Below, piece after piece: positions 7,734-17,009 of a DNA stretch of 64,000 nucleotides. Source of the DNA: JAJZQZ01 sp963790415 (GTDB taxonomy: Bacteria; Actinomycetota; Thermoleophilia; RBG-16-64-13); the NCBI GenBank assembly GCA_963790415.1, contig CAWBOK010000009.1, forward strand, positions 496,001-560,000. The letters are read 5' to 3'. Below the pieces are notes generated by a model that saw only the letters and a list, made by a program, of their open reading frames with translations, did not search any database and was not told the origin of the DNA. Positions within the stretch are counted from its first letter, which is position 1; every line of letters begins with the position of its first letter. A program made the translations under genes and the position numbers.

Positions 7734-8605
7734 GACTGACACGAGGGGCAGTACGCCGTGCCGCGGCCCGCAACGATCGTGCGCTCCATCGTGCCCCCGC
7801 AACGCAGGCACTCCTGCCCGTGCCGCCCATAAGCACGCAGGACCCGTTGGAAGCCCCCGCCGACCCCTGCGGCATCGACATAGTCGCTGATGGAACAACC
7901 CCTGAGGCGGACGCCCTCGGCGAGGGTGCGTCTGATCTCCGCCGCCAGATCCGCGGTTTCGTCCGCGCTGAGTGTCCCCGCGGGTCGCAACGGGGAGAGA
8001 CCCGCCGCGAACAGGATCTCATCGGCGTAGATGTTGCCGATACCCGCGAGATGGCGCTGGTCGAGCAGAAGGGCTTTCAGCGGCGCCCGTCGGCCGCGCA
8101 CCATCCCGGCCAGGTCGGTTTCGTCCCAACCGTCGCCCGGCCAGGCATCGGGACCCATGCGGCTCAACCGGGCAGCCGGACCCCCCGACGTGAGGTGGAC
8201 CCGCCCGAACTTGCGGATGTCGCGGAAGACGAGTAGGTCCTCCGGGGCGTCCGGGGCGCCGGGGGTCTCCGAGTCGCCGGGAGTCTCCGAGTCGCGCCCA
8301 TCAAGGCGGAACACGAAGCGGTCGTGCGGGGAGACGGAACGCCCGGCGACCCTTTCGAGCAACACCTGACCGGTCATGCCCAGGTGGATGGTCAAGAAGA
8401 GATCGCCGCTCACGGGAAACACGAGGAACTTGCCCCGTCTGCGCACGTCGAGGATGCGTCGCCCGGCGAGGGCAGTCCTGAACTCGTCAGGTGTGACATC
8501 CAGCAGCATGGACTCGACCGACCGGTCGACGGCACGAATGCGGCGGCCCGGGAGGGCCGCCGCCAACTGACGGCGGATTGTCTCTACTTCGGGCAGCTCA
8601 GGCAT
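7730..8605 (-). CDS. mutM: formamidopyrimidine-DNA glycosylase (Fpg/MutM)
   Basis: Base-excision repair glycosylase/AP lyase that removes oxidised purines. The N-terminus MPELPEVETI supplies the catalytic Pro2 and Glu3; FLTIHLGMTGQ and the H2TH segment QRHLAGIGNIYADEILF are present; the C-terminal zinc finger has C-x2-C and C-x2-C (CLRCGG and YCPSC). Length 291, slightly long because of an insert around residue 108 that contains an imperfect duplication (DSETPG twice) from a 17-bp repeat. The conserved IRKFGR follows the insert. Stands alone between convergent eamA and argS 50 bases upstream. Confidence 0.95.
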   Translation of the reverse strand: MPELPEVETIRRQLAAALPGRRIRAVDRSVESMLLDVTPDEFRTALAGRRILDVRRRGKFLVFPVSGDLFLTIHLGMTGQVLLERVAGRSVSPHDRFVFRLDGRDSETPGDSETPGAPDAPEDLLVFRDIRKFGRVHLTSGGPAARLSRMGPDAWPGDGWDETDLAGMVRGRRAPLKALLLDQRHLAGIGNIYADEILFAAGLSPLRPAGTLSADETADLAAEIRRTLAEGVRLRGCSISDYVDAAGVGGGFQRVLRAYGRHGQECLRCGGTMERTIVAGRGTAYCPSCQS

Positions 8606-8655
8606 CCTCGACCCCCCGTTCCCGCGCTATCCGGCGCCCGGACCCGAAGCAGGGT

Positions 8656-10341
8656 TCACATGCTCTCCGGGGCCGCGACGCCCAGCAGGTCGAGACTGCG
8701 GGCCACCACGCGCCCTGTCACCAGGCAGAGCGCCAGCCGCGCCGCCGCTACCTTCGGGTCGGAGCCTATGACGCGACAGTTCTTGTAGAAGGGGTGGAAG
8801 GCTCCCGCGACCTCCTGGGCATAGGCGGCCACGCGGTGTGGGGCGCGACGGTCGGCGGCCTCCCGCACGAGATCGCCGAACTCATCCAGTTTCTTGATCA
8901 GGTCCCGCTCGAAGGTGGTCTCGAAGAGACCGCCTTCGGCGCCGTCGGCCTTCTCGAGCGAGGGCACGAGTTCCGGAGGCGCGTTGCGCAGGATGCTCGC
9001 GATCCGCGCGTGAGCGTACTGCACGTAGAACACCGGATTCTCCTGCGATTGCTGACGGGCCAGGCTCAGATCGAGATCGAGGGTCTGGTCGTGCGACCGC
9101 ATCACCAAAAAAAAACGGGCGGCATCGACCCCCACGGCGTCGATCAGCTCCCCGAGAGTCACCATCTCGCCGCGTCTGGTGGACATCTGGCGAAGCTCGC
9201 CCTCCTCCAGTAGGTTCACCATCTGCCCGATGATCAATTCGAGCATGTTCGGGTCGTGCGAGAGGATCTCCACCGCCGCCTTCATGCGCTGCACGTACCC
9301 ATGGTGATCCGCGCCCCAGATATTGATGAGGTGGTCGTAGCCGCGGGCGAGCTTGTCCTGGTGATACGCGATATCGGCCGCGAAGTATGTCGGCCGCTCG
9401 TTGCTGCGGATGAGCACGCGATCCTTGTCGTCCCCATGGGAGGAGGTGCGCAGCCACACCGCATCGTCCAGACGATATGCGTCCCCGCTCTCGAGCACGC
9501 GGTCGATGGTGCCCTGTACGTGCCCTTCCGTGTGCAACGGGCTCTCGCTGAACCAGTTGTCGAACGTGACCCTGAATCGTTCGAGTTCCGCGCGCATCTG
9601 GTCCAGCACGATCTGGTAGCCACGTACTCGCAAGTAGTCTATCGCCGGGGTGGAGGCGTCATCCAGCCCCTCCGCCCGCAAGGGCTCCACCCAGCGATCG
9701 CCGATCTCCTCCCGGATCTGCGCGGCGATTTCGACCACATAGTCACCCTGGTATCCCTCTTCCGGCACCGCGAGGTCGAGGCCGAACGACTGACCGTACC
9801 GCGCCGCCACCGATCGGCCGAACATCTCCATCTGGCGGCCGTAGTCGTTGATGTAGAACTCGGTGGTCACTTCGTGTCCGCTGTAGCGCAGGAGTCGGTC
9901 GAGGGAGTTGCCGTAGGCCGCGTACCGGCCGTGGCCCACATGGAGCGGACCGTTGGGATTGACGCTCACGTATTCGAGCAGGATGTGCAGGGGACGCTCG
10001 CGCACGCCCCGGCCCACGTCGTCGCCGGCGGCGAGTAGAGCCCGGGCAGCCAGTAGGTATGCCTCCGGCCGAAGGTGGAGATTGACGAAGCCCGGGCCGG
10101 CGATATCGAGGCTCTCCACGAGTTCCGAGACGGAGGGATCGGCCTTCAGGCGATCGATGAGTTCCTGTGCCAGCACCCGCGGCGGTCGGCGCGCTACTTT
10201 CGCCAGTTGCATGCAGAAGGGCGTGGCATAATCGCCGTGCTCCGAGTCCACCGGTCTCTCTATCCCCAGAGGGGGGACACCCTCCCACGCCTCCTCGGCC
10301 ACCCAGACCGCGACCACCCGTCCCACTCGATCTACCAGCAC
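8656..10341 (-). CDS. argS: arginyl-tRNA synthetase
   Basis: Class I aminoacyl-tRNA synthetase for arginine. The HIGH signature is NPNGPLHVGHGRYAAYG, preceded by the EYVSVNPNGP motif. The KMSKS region is replaced by RQMSTRRGEMVTL, which is common in ArgRS. The C-terminal anticodon-binding domain is complete (QYAHARIASILRN, then FYKNCRVIG). Length 561 from a GTG at 10341 that has AGGGAG seven bases ahead. No stop separates it from the upstream channel in one frame, but that 979-codon frame results from a frame break in the channel gene, not a real fusion. Confidence 0.95.
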   Translation of the reverse strand: MLVDRVGRVVAVWVAEEAWEGVPPLGIERPVDSEHGDYATPFCMQLAKVARRPPRVLAQELIDRLKADPSVSELVESLDIAGPGFVNLHLRPEAYLLAARALLAAGDDVGRGVRERPLHILLEYVSVNPNGPLHVGHGRYAAYGNSLDRLLRYSGHEVTTEFYINDYGRQMEMFGRSVAARYGQSFGLDLAVPEEGYQGDYVVEIAAQIREEIGDRWVEPLRAEGLDDASTPAIDYLRVRGYQIVLDQMRAELERFRVTFDNWFSESPLHTEGHVQGTIDRVLESGDAYRLDDAVWLRTSSHGDDKDRVLIRSNERPTYFAADIAYHQDKLARGYDHLINIWGADHHGYVQRMKAAVEILSHDPNMLELIIGQMVNLLEEGELRQMSTRRGEMVTLGELIDAVGVDAARFFLVMRSHDQTLDLDLSLARQQSQENPVFYVQYAHARIASILRNAPPELVPSLEKADGAEGGLFETTFERDLIKKLDEFGDLVREAADRRAPHRVAAYAQEVAGAFHPFYKNCRVIGSDPKVAAARLALCLVTGRVVARSLDLLGVAAPESM

Positions 10342-10415
10342 GCCATCACTCCCTTCTGTCGGACCGCGCTGTGGCGCCGGTGCGCGCGCGAAACCGCTTC
10401 TTGTATTGTCGGGCT

Positions 10416-11469
10416 TTAGACCCCGCGCGTGGACGACGGGATCTTGCAGGCGAACAACTCCTCGAGCTTCCCTATGTCGACCGGAGTCCCGATCGCGATG
10501 AGTACGTCGGTAGTCTTCCAGCACGAGGTCAGGACCGGGGTTGGTCTCGAACACGCCCGAGGCGCCGCGACGAACGGCAAGAACCGTGGCGCCGGTGGCC
10601 CGGCGGATGTCCAGGTCTTCGATCGAGCGTCCCACCACTTCGCAGGTGTCGTTCAGCTCGAACTCCTCGAGTCGGAACTCTATCTCGCCCCCGCCGGATA
10701 CCACCTCCAGATAGTCGCTCACCATGGGCTTCAGCATGAGCGTAGCCATCTTCTTGCCACCGATGCTGTAAGGGGATATCACCTGGTCGGCGCCCGCCCG
10801 GCGCAGCTTGCCGGCCGACTCCTCGCCCGCGGCCCGAGCGATGATGGTGAGCCGGGGATTGAGCACACGTGCTGACAGGACCACGTAGATGGTGTCGGCG
10901 TCGGAGTCCACGGCCGCTATCAGTCCGAGTGCGTGCTCGATGCCCGCTTCGAGCAACGTCTCGTCCTGAGACGCGTCGCCTTCCACGCCGAGATGGCCCG
11001 ACTCCAAGATCTGTGCCACCGTCGCAGGATCGCTGTCGATCACGACGAACGCGGCGCCGTTCGAGGCGAACTCCCGGGCCACCGCCTCGCCCACGCGCCC
11101 GAACCCGCAGATGATGTAATGCCCCCGTAAGTCCGCGACCTGCTTATGCACCGCTCTCCTCCTGAACATGCCGGTGAGCGTGCCGCTCACCATGAACTCG
11201 ATCAACGAACGCAGCCCCAGACCGATCAGGGTCACCCCCACGACCAACAACACGATGGTGAACGCTTCGCCGCGCGGCGAAAGCGGGCGCACCTCGTTGA
11301 ACCCCACGGTGGTGAGGCCGAGGACCGTCATATACAAGGCCTCGAGAAGGGACCAGCCCTCGATGAGCATGTAGCCCGCCGTGCCCACGATCAACACGAG
11401 CGCGGCGCCCAGCGCCAGCATCGCCACGGTACGCATCTCCGATGCCTTGCTGTCCTTTTGCCCGCTCAT
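10416..11469 (-). CDS. MthK-like potassium channel with RCK (TrkA-N/TrkA-C) domains (one frame break)
   Basis: Two membrane helices flank a pore loop with selectivity filter TTVGF (residues about 18-100), followed by a TrkA-N domain with the nucleotide-binding HYIICGFGRVGEAVAREF and a TrkA-C domain (EFRLEEFELNDTCEVVGRS). This is the MthK layout of a ligand-gated K+ channel; TrkA-C domains of this kind often bind c-di-AMP or NAD(H), and disA is in the window. Near 10508 one extra base shifts the frame; the natural C-terminus DVLIAIGTPVDIGKLEELF is found in the next frame and ends at 10416. Start ATG at 11469, close behind AAAGGA. Confidence 0.87.
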
Positions 11470-11528
11470 GCATCCTTTCCGTCCGAGGTCCGAGCGTGCA
11501 GGCCTGCACGCGGGAGGCCAGGAGGCAG

Positions 11529-11990
11529 CTAGTGATGATACGGCTCTCCCCGCTCGATGCGGAGCGCCCGATACACCTGTTCCAGCGCCACGCACCGGGC
11601 GAGTTGGTGCGGAAAGGTCAGCCTGGAGAGCGACCAGACGAGATCGGCGGAACTCAGTACCCGCTCGTCCAAGCCCAGCGCCCCGCCTAGTATAAACTGG
11701 AAGTCGCTGCGCCCGTAGACTTTCTCCCCGGCCAGATGCGCGCTCAATGCCTCGGAGGTGAACTCCCGCCCACTCCGATCGAGCACGACAGTGTATGCGC
11801 CCGGGCGCAGTTGCCGCAGCAGGTGATCGCCCTCTGCGCTCAGCACCTTCCCGCTGCCGTGTGAGATGGGCACCTCGGGGACTTCGCGCACATCGAGGTT
11901 GACATAGGGCCGGAGGAGCCGCGCGTAGTGCTCGGCGACGGCCAGATACTCTCGACTGAGACGGCCGACGCAGATGACGGTCAGGTGCAC
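11529..11990 (-). CDS. rlmH: 23S rRNA (pseudouridine-1915-N3)-methyltransferase RlmH
   Basis: SPOUT methyltransferase that modifies helix 69 of 23S rRNA. A typical 153-residue length with FILGGALGLDERVL (SAM-binding knot) and the C-terminal PHQLARCVALEQVYRA followed by GEPYHH. The N-terminus MHLTVICVGRL and the YTVVLDRSGREFTSE block are also standard. It is preceded by the DUF4388 gene 13 bases upstream. Confidence 0.95.
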   Translation of the reverse strand: MHLTVICVGRLSREYLAVAEHYARLLRPYVNLDVREVPEVPISHGSGKVLSAEGDHLLRQLRPGAYTVVLDRSGREFTSEALSAHLAGEKVYGRSDFQFILGGALGLDERVLSSADLVWSLSRLTFPHQLARCVALEQVYRALRIERGEPYHH

Positions 11991-12003
11991 CCGGTGCTAG
12001 CTC

Positions 12004-12702
12004 CTAAAGGAAGGGTAGATCGCCGCCACCGCCATCGTCGTCATCATGCCTGGGCCGACGCTTCAGAGTCGTGAACGCGTGGTCTTTCACGATGGTGGGC
12101 ATGTTGCGCCACAGACAGATGTCGCTCTTGAGGTACCGGGCCTTGATCTCGTCGGTGCACCGGATGGTGCACGTGAGGCAGACTTCCTCCTCGACGTGGA
12201 TCTTCTCCCGGCGCGGGCGCTCGCCTTCGTCTAGCCGACGAGACGCGTCCAGCAGCAGCTCCTGCACATCGATCGAGGGGGTGATGGGGAAGCGGATCTC
12301 CTGGTCGGGAACCACGAACTTGAATGTGCCCGAGGTCCAGTTGGAGAGCTGCAGGGCCTGATCGTAGGTCTGCCGGTTGACTATCTCCTGCAGGGTCTTG
12401 CGGTCCGTGTACCCGCGCTTGAGAAGCATGACCCCCAAAGGCCGATGACTCTCGTCCTCTCCGCGGCTCAAGAGACACTCGTTGAGCTGTTCAGACGACA
12501 GCACACCTGCCGCTACGAGCCTGCTTCCCAGAAGATCGTCGGACATGGGGAGAGAGATGGCATCTACTCTGCCATCTCTCATGTAAACGTAGCCGTACTC
12601 CTCGAAATCCTGTATCTCCAGCACGCCGCTCTTTCTGTATGCGGCGAGATACTGCAGAATACTGAAAACCGAGAACTCTTGTATCCTGCCCCATAGGATC
12701 AT
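12004..12702 (-). CDS. DUF4388 (PatA N-terminal-like) protein with a cysteine cluster
   Basis: A 232-residue protein. The first 110 residues are a DUF4388 domain (GRIQEFSVFSILQYLA, SGVLEIQDFEEYGYVYM), a module found in PatA-like regulators and gliding/signalling proteins. Residues about 175-198 contain EEVCLTCTIRC followed by ICLW: Cys-x2-Cys-x3-Cys and a fourth Cys 18 residues on, suggesting a bound zinc or iron-sulfur cluster. The tail is HDDDDGGGGDLPFL. Start ATG at 12702 with AGGGG seven bases ahead. Downstream rlmH is 13 bases away. No enzymatic motif was seen; a signalling or scaffold role is inference. Confidence 0.75.
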   Translation of the reverse strand: MILWGRIQEFSVFSILQYLAAYRKSGVLEIQDFEEYGYVYMRDGRVDAISLPMSDDLLGSRLVAAGVLSSEQLNECLLSRGEDESHRPLGVMLLKRGYTDRKTLQEIVNRQTYDQALQLSNWTSGTFKFVVPDQEIRFPITPSIDVQELLLDASRRLDEGERPRREKIHVEEEVCLTCTIRCTDEIKARYLKSDICLWRNMPTIVKDHAFTTLKRRPRHDDDDGGGGDLPFL

Positions 12703-12832
12703 CGCGCCACCCCTGTGGGTATATCGGCACCTCGGCCCCGAGAGTTGAGCGCCCTACGCACAGCAACGAACGGGCGAGTCTCGGAGAACCCGCCTCACGG
12801 TTGAACGGCCCGCTACGTGCGAAGAATCGGCT

Positions 12833-13456
12833 TCAACGGCGGGATTCAGAGCGCTCCGGCACGGGCGGACCCGGCTTCTTGAACTGGACGCGCTCTGGCG
12901 AATGGCCGTTGCCCGCGCGCGTATCGCGATCGGAACCGGACTCGTCCTCACCCAGGCGGGGCTCGCCTCCCTGCGGGACGGGGGCAAAGCCGCTGAACGT
13001 CGAGCTGGGCATGTCGACGATCGGCTCGGAGTCGACAGCGAGAACCCCCGCCGAGCCGGACGGCGGTTCCTCGACCACTACTTCCGCAGCGCCAACGGTC
13101 TCGACGACGGGCGGCCGAAGATCGGCGCCCGTCGAGTCTTCGGCGGACCCGGAGGCGACGCCTTCAGCGCGATCGACGTCGCCCTGCCCGTCGCCCTGCC
13201 CGTCGGCCAAGGCGGAGACCGACGCCCAGCGCTCTTCGTCCTCGGCCTCCTCGATCAAACCGCGCCGACGCGCCGGCGGGCGGAACAACTGCCAGCCGAT
13301 GGCGAGGAAGACATAGGCGAACACGCCGAACACGGCCGCCAAAATGAGCAGGCTCGTACTGAAGTTGGAGAAGAAGGGAAGTAACACCAGAAGGGCGATC
13401 ACGCCGAACAGCGCGCCCAGCAAGAGCGCCGCTACACCCAGAACACGAAGAATCAT
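12833..13456 (-). CDS. membrane protein with acidic low-complexity tail
   Basis: From an ATG at 13456, preceded by GAGGTG, the 207-residue protein starts with two membrane helices (residues 2-25 and 33-55), then RRRGLIEEAEDEE and about 140 residues rich in Gly, Glu, Asp, Ser, Val and Pro with no predicted fold. A GTG 18 codons upstream is possible but has no ribosome-binding site. I do not recognise a family. The tail is probably cytoplasmic and disordered. Confidence 0.6.
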   Translation of the reverse strand: MILRVLGVAALLLGALFGVIALLVLLPFFSNFSTSLLILAAVFGVFAYVFLAIGWQLFRPPARRRGLIEEAEDEERWASVSALADGQGDGQGDVDRAEGVASGSAEDSTGADLRPPVVETVGAAEVVVEEPPSGSAGVLAVDSEPIVDMPSSTFSGFAPVPQGGEPRLGEDESGSDRDTRAGNGHSPERVQFKKPGPPVPERSESRR

Positions 13457-13592
13457 CCACGCACCTCGAGGAATCGGTGGGTACGTTGCCGCACGCTCCA
13501 TGCGCCGCACCCGCGGTAGCAGAGTTTCAGTCTAGTGAACATCGCGCGGCTTTACAAGTGACAAGCGGCGCAAGCGGCGGAAGCTGCGTGAC

Positions 13593-13868
13593 TCACGCCA
13601 ATCCCTTGGCGTCCCGAAACGCGCGAACCTCCGCAAGAACCGTCTCGTCCGACGAAGTCCTGTCGATGATACCTCGGAACTCCTCAGTCGACATGCCAAG
13701 CTGCGCCAGCAACGCGCGGTCTCGGGAGCAGGGATGCGCGAACGAGCCGGGATTCCCGTGGTAGGTGGCTCGGGCCTTGTCGATCATGCGCGGCAGCCAC
13801 GCCCATCCGCCCAACTCCGCCGAACCGGCTCTGGGCGGATGTACTGTGAGGTCATATTGAGTATCCAT
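13593..13868 (-). CDS. DUF5069-family protein
   Basis: A small protein of 91 residues from the ATG at 13868. LPRMIDKARATYHGNPG and the C-terminal FRDAKGL are typical of the DUF5069 family, whose function is unknown. It has a short AGGG upstream. Single gene; the neighbour glnD ends at 13934 on the same strand. Confidence 0.75.
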   Translation of the reverse strand: MDTQYDLTVHPPRAGSAELGGWAWLPRMIDKARATYHGNPGSFAHPCSRDRALLAQLGMSTEEFRGIIDRTSSDETVLAEVRAFRDAKGLA

Positions 13869-13933
13869 GCGCCCTAGGATAGACCTTTTCGGGCGGACTG
13901 TCACCGGCCCGTGAAAGAGCTGTCATCGGAGAT

Positions 13934-16372
13934 TCAGCTCGCTCTCTCGAGGGCGAAGAGAATCGCACGCTCTACCTCGACCAGGTGATCGGGCTCGACC
14001 AGCTTGTGCCCCCACGCGTCGGCCACGTAGAACACGTCGACCACGCGCCCGCGTTGAGTGGCCACCTTGGCCAGCTTCACTTCCAGACTCAGGTCGTCGA
14101 GGGTATGGGCCAGCGTGTAGAGCAACCCGACGCGGTCGGCGGCGTGCACCTCGATGACCGTCAGCGTATCCGAGGCGTCGTCGTCGAGTACCACCCGTGC
14201 CGGCTCGAGCCGCTCGACTGTGCCGGCGCGGGCATATCTGGCGGCCTTGTCGGCCAGACGGTAATCGAGAGAGAGTCGGCCTTCGAAGGCCCGCGCGATG
14301 TCCAGCCTCACAGCCTCCCACCGTTCGGCCGGTATCGTGCCTCCGAACTGGTCGGCCACGTGGAAGCCGCGGGCCACGAGGTCGTCCCCTACTGGTTGCA
14401 CCTGGGCGCTCAAGATGTTCACGCCGTGGTACGCGAGAACCCCGGACAGCCGTGCCAACAGGCCCGGGTATGGCGGCGAGACCACCGATAGCTCGTCGAC
14501 TCCCGCCAGACGACCGGGATACACCTGCAGGGTAAGCTCCCCGCCGAGCGGACCCATCGGCACCGCCATGGCGAGCAAGGGTGCGGGATCCATGGCAATG
14601 CCCTCCTGGAGGTCCGCGTGGGAGCGCTCGACGCCCCCTTCCCCGAGGACTTCGCGCACCTTGAAGAACAGCTCCCTGACCAACGTCGCCGTCCAGGGCG
14701 TCCAGACCGCCGACCCCGTGGACATGGAATCGGCCACGGTCAGTACGTAGAGCATGACCAAACGCTCCCGCGAGCCGATCGTCTCGGCGAGGCGGGCGAT
14801 CAACGCAGGGTCATCAAGATCCCGCCGGGCCGCCGTCTCGGGAAGCAGGAGATGTTCCCGGACAAGGAACGCCACCACCTCCAACGCCTCAGGAGGCTGC
14901 CCGAGAGCCCCAAGCGCGCGCGCCGCGAGTCCCGCCCCCACGCGGGAGTGATCGTCCGCGGCGCGACCCTTGCCTACATCGTGCAGCAGGCAGGCGAGAA
15001 GAAAGAGATCCCACTCCGGCGTAGCCGCCAACTCGCGGGCGAGGGATCCCGCCAGCGGCTCGCCGGGCTGAGCGAAGGGCGGTTCGTGGTCCGCGTGCAC
15101 ACTCGGTTGGCCGGCGACCACCTGCGGACGGCCCTCGGCCAGACCGACCGCCGCCGCGACGCACTGAAGCGAATGACCGTCCACCGTGTACGTGTGCAGG
15201 CCGTCGCGCTGCCCGAGGGACCGGATGCCCTCCCAGCCGGGGATCCACGTAGACAAGACACCCCGTCGGGAGAGCCGCTCGAGTCGCGACGTGCCGGCCT
15301 CGCCGGCCCGCAGGAGCGAGAGCAACATCTCCCGACGCTGCTCCACACCATCCGGCAGGGGTGTAGGGAGAACGACCGACCACGGTCCCGGGGCGGTGCA
15401 ACCCGCCTCCGACAGGGCGGCCGACCAGATGTCCTCCGCGAGAAGACTCACGGCCTGTGCCGCCTGGGAGATCTCCTTCATGACCCGCAGGGTCCGCTCG
15501 GTCGACTCGAGACTCCCCGGGGCTGCGACCGGGCTGAACGCGGCGGCCACATCATCCTGCACATCCAGGTAGAGCCGGTCGACCTTACGACCGAGCGCGT
15601 AGTGCAGAGACGCCCGCGCGCGCAGGAGGCAGTCGGTCGACGCCTCGAGTTCCGCCAGAAGCGCCGGCGGAAGCCAGCCGGTCGACATGAGGCCGTAGAA
15701 TCCGGTCACTCCGTGCAGGGCAAAGGCCAGCCAGAAGGCCTCGTGCACGTCTCGCAGCCCGCCCCGCCCGTCCTTCAGATCGGGTTCGATCAACATGCCC
15801 GTCGGCCCATACGGGGCGTGACGCACTGCCCGCGCCTCCAGAAGCCGCAAAGCGAACTCGGCGCCCCCGCCTATCAGCACCCGAACCCGCAGACGGTCCA
15901 TCAACTCGCGGAAGAGATCCTGGTCGCCCACCAGAAGACGCGCCTGGCAGAACGAGGTCTCCAGCTCCAGATTCTCCGATGCGACGGTCAAACACTCGTC
16001 TACGGTCCGCGCACCGTGCCCCAGCTCGAGGCCCGCGTCCCACAAGGGATAGAACAGGCACTCCGCGGTCTCCTGCACCCGGGACGCATCCTCCGGGCGA
16101 TAGAGCACCATCAAGTCGATGTCCGAAAAGGGTGAGAGTTCCCGGCGCCCGTAGCCACCGAGCGCCACGACGGCAAGCCCCGACTCCCTGGAGCGATTGC
16201 CGGAGACTGCCTGATGCTCCGCCTGGCGAAACAGCGAGATGAGCGCGAGATCGACCAGATCGGCCCGGCGCCGCGCCAACTCCCGCCCCCCTTCTCCCGC
16301 GAGGTGGAGCTGGCGCAACTCATCGCGGGCCTGCCGCAAAAAGGCGGCCGGCCCTTCGCCGGGAAGGATCAT
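13934..16372 (-). CDS. glnD: bifunctional [protein-PII] uridylyltransferase/uridylyl-removing enzyme
   Basis: Nitrogen sensor that uridylylates or deuridylylates PII according to glutamine. Order of domains in 812 residues: nucleotidyltransferase with GGYGRRELSPFSDIDLMVLY (residues 72-91), the GlnD-specific UTase region, HD phosphohydrolase (ACLLHDVGKGRAADDHSRVGA), then two ACT domains, the last around VIEVHAADRVGLLYTLAHTL. Reading frame intact. The substrate gene glnB lies 72 bases upstream on the same strand, so the pair forms a regulatory operon. No amtB or glnA is adjacent. Confidence 0.95.
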   Translation of the reverse strand: MILPGEGPAAFLRQARDELRQLHLAGEGGRELARRRADLVDLALISLFRQAEHQAVSGNRSRESGLAVVALGGYGRRELSPFSDIDLMVLYRPEDASRVQETAECLFYPLWDAGLELGHGARTVDECLTVASENLELETSFCQARLLVGDQDLFRELMDRLRVRVLIGGGAEFALRLLEARAVRHAPYGPTGMLIEPDLKDGRGGLRDVHEAFWLAFALHGVTGFYGLMSTGWLPPALLAELEASTDCLLRARASLHYALGRKVDRLYLDVQDDVAAAFSPVAAPGSLESTERTLRVMKEISQAAQAVSLLAEDIWSAALSEAGCTAPGPWSVVLPTPLPDGVEQRREMLLSLLRAGEAGTSRLERLSRRGVLSTWIPGWEGIRSLGQRDGLHTYTVDGHSLQCVAAAVGLAEGRPQVVAGQPSVHADHEPPFAQPGEPLAGSLARELAATPEWDLFLLACLLHDVGKGRAADDHSRVGAGLAARALGALGQPPEALEVVAFLVREHLLLPETAARRDLDDPALIARLAETIGSRERLVMLYVLTVADSMSTGSAVWTPWTATLVRELFFKVREVLGEGGVERSHADLQEGIAMDPAPLLAMAVPMGPLGGELTLQVYPGRLAGVDELSVVSPPYPGLLARLSGVLAYHGVNILSAQVQPVGDDLVARGFHVADQFGGTIPAERWEAVRLDIARAFEGRLSLDYRLADKAARYARAGTVERLEPARVVLDDDASDTLTVIEVHAADRVGLLYTLAHTLDDLSLEVKLAKVATQRGRVVDVFYVADAWGHKLVEPDHLVEVERAILFALERAS

Positions 16373-16444
16373 CGCGCGACCTGGTGCGGACCGTATCGCG
16401 CCGGCCAGTGCGTTCTGGTGGCCAAGGCTTCGATTTTCAACAGC

Positions 16445-16783
16445 CTAGATCGCGTCGACTCCACGCTCGCCCGTGCGAATGCGAACCACGTCTTCCAGCG
16501 GGATGATGAAGATCTTGCCGTCACCGATCTTGCCGGTCTGAGCAGCCTGCGTGATCGCGTCTACGACCGCCGGAGCCAGGTCGGCGTCTACGACCACTTC
16601 GACTTTCACTTTCGGCACGAAGTCCACTTGATACTCTACTCCGCGGAACACCTCCGTGTGACCGCGCTGGCGTCCGAAACCCTTCACTTCGGTCACGGTG
16701 AGACCCTTGACACCAACTGCCTGGAGGGCATCCTTGACCTCGTCGAGTTTGAACGGCTTGATGATGGCTTCTATCTTCTTCAT
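16445..16783 (-). CDS. glnB: nitrogen regulatory protein PII
   Basis: Trimeric signal protein that reads 2-oxoglutarate and ATP/ADP. The 112-residue sequence has MKKIEAIIKPFKLDEVKDAL, the T-loop GRQRGHTEVFRGVEYQVDFV with the modifiable Tyr in GVEYQ, and the C-terminal signature GKIGDGKIFIIPLEDVVRIR. AGGAG lies five bases before the ATG. GlnD next door fits modification by uridylylation (rather than adenylylation, which some actinobacteria use). Confidence 0.96.
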   Translation of the reverse strand: MKKIEAIIKPFKLDEVKDALQAVGVKGLTVTEVKGFGRQRGHTEVFRGVEYQVDFVPKVKVEVVVDADLAPAVVDAITQAAQTGKIGDGKIFIIPLEDVVRIRTGERGVDAI

Positions 16784-17009
16784 GGACTCTCCTACGCTGT
16801 GGTCGGCCGCGCCGCTACGGGGCGGAGCGTACGATACGGTACTCGGGACAGACCGGCAATGGACGGGCGGACAAAGGCGGTCCCCTCTGCACTGGACCGG
16901 CGGCGGCCGACTCTCACGACCACGACCCGGACAACAGGGAGGCCGACGCTATAACGTGGTACAGTGCCTGACCAGGTTATTCCGACGCGAAGAGCGAACT
17001 ATCTCTAGT

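Noticed and set aside
9107..9116. Run of A bases in argS as a frame-break site
   Set aside because: The run reads in frame as ARFFLVMR, the expected ArgRS sequence, so no break occurs there.
8656..11595. 979-codon frame joining a K+ channel to arginyl-tRNA synthetase
   Set aside because: The join is due to a one-base frame break near 10508; the channel has its natural C-terminus and stop at 10416 in the next frame, and argS has its own GTG with a ribosome-binding site.
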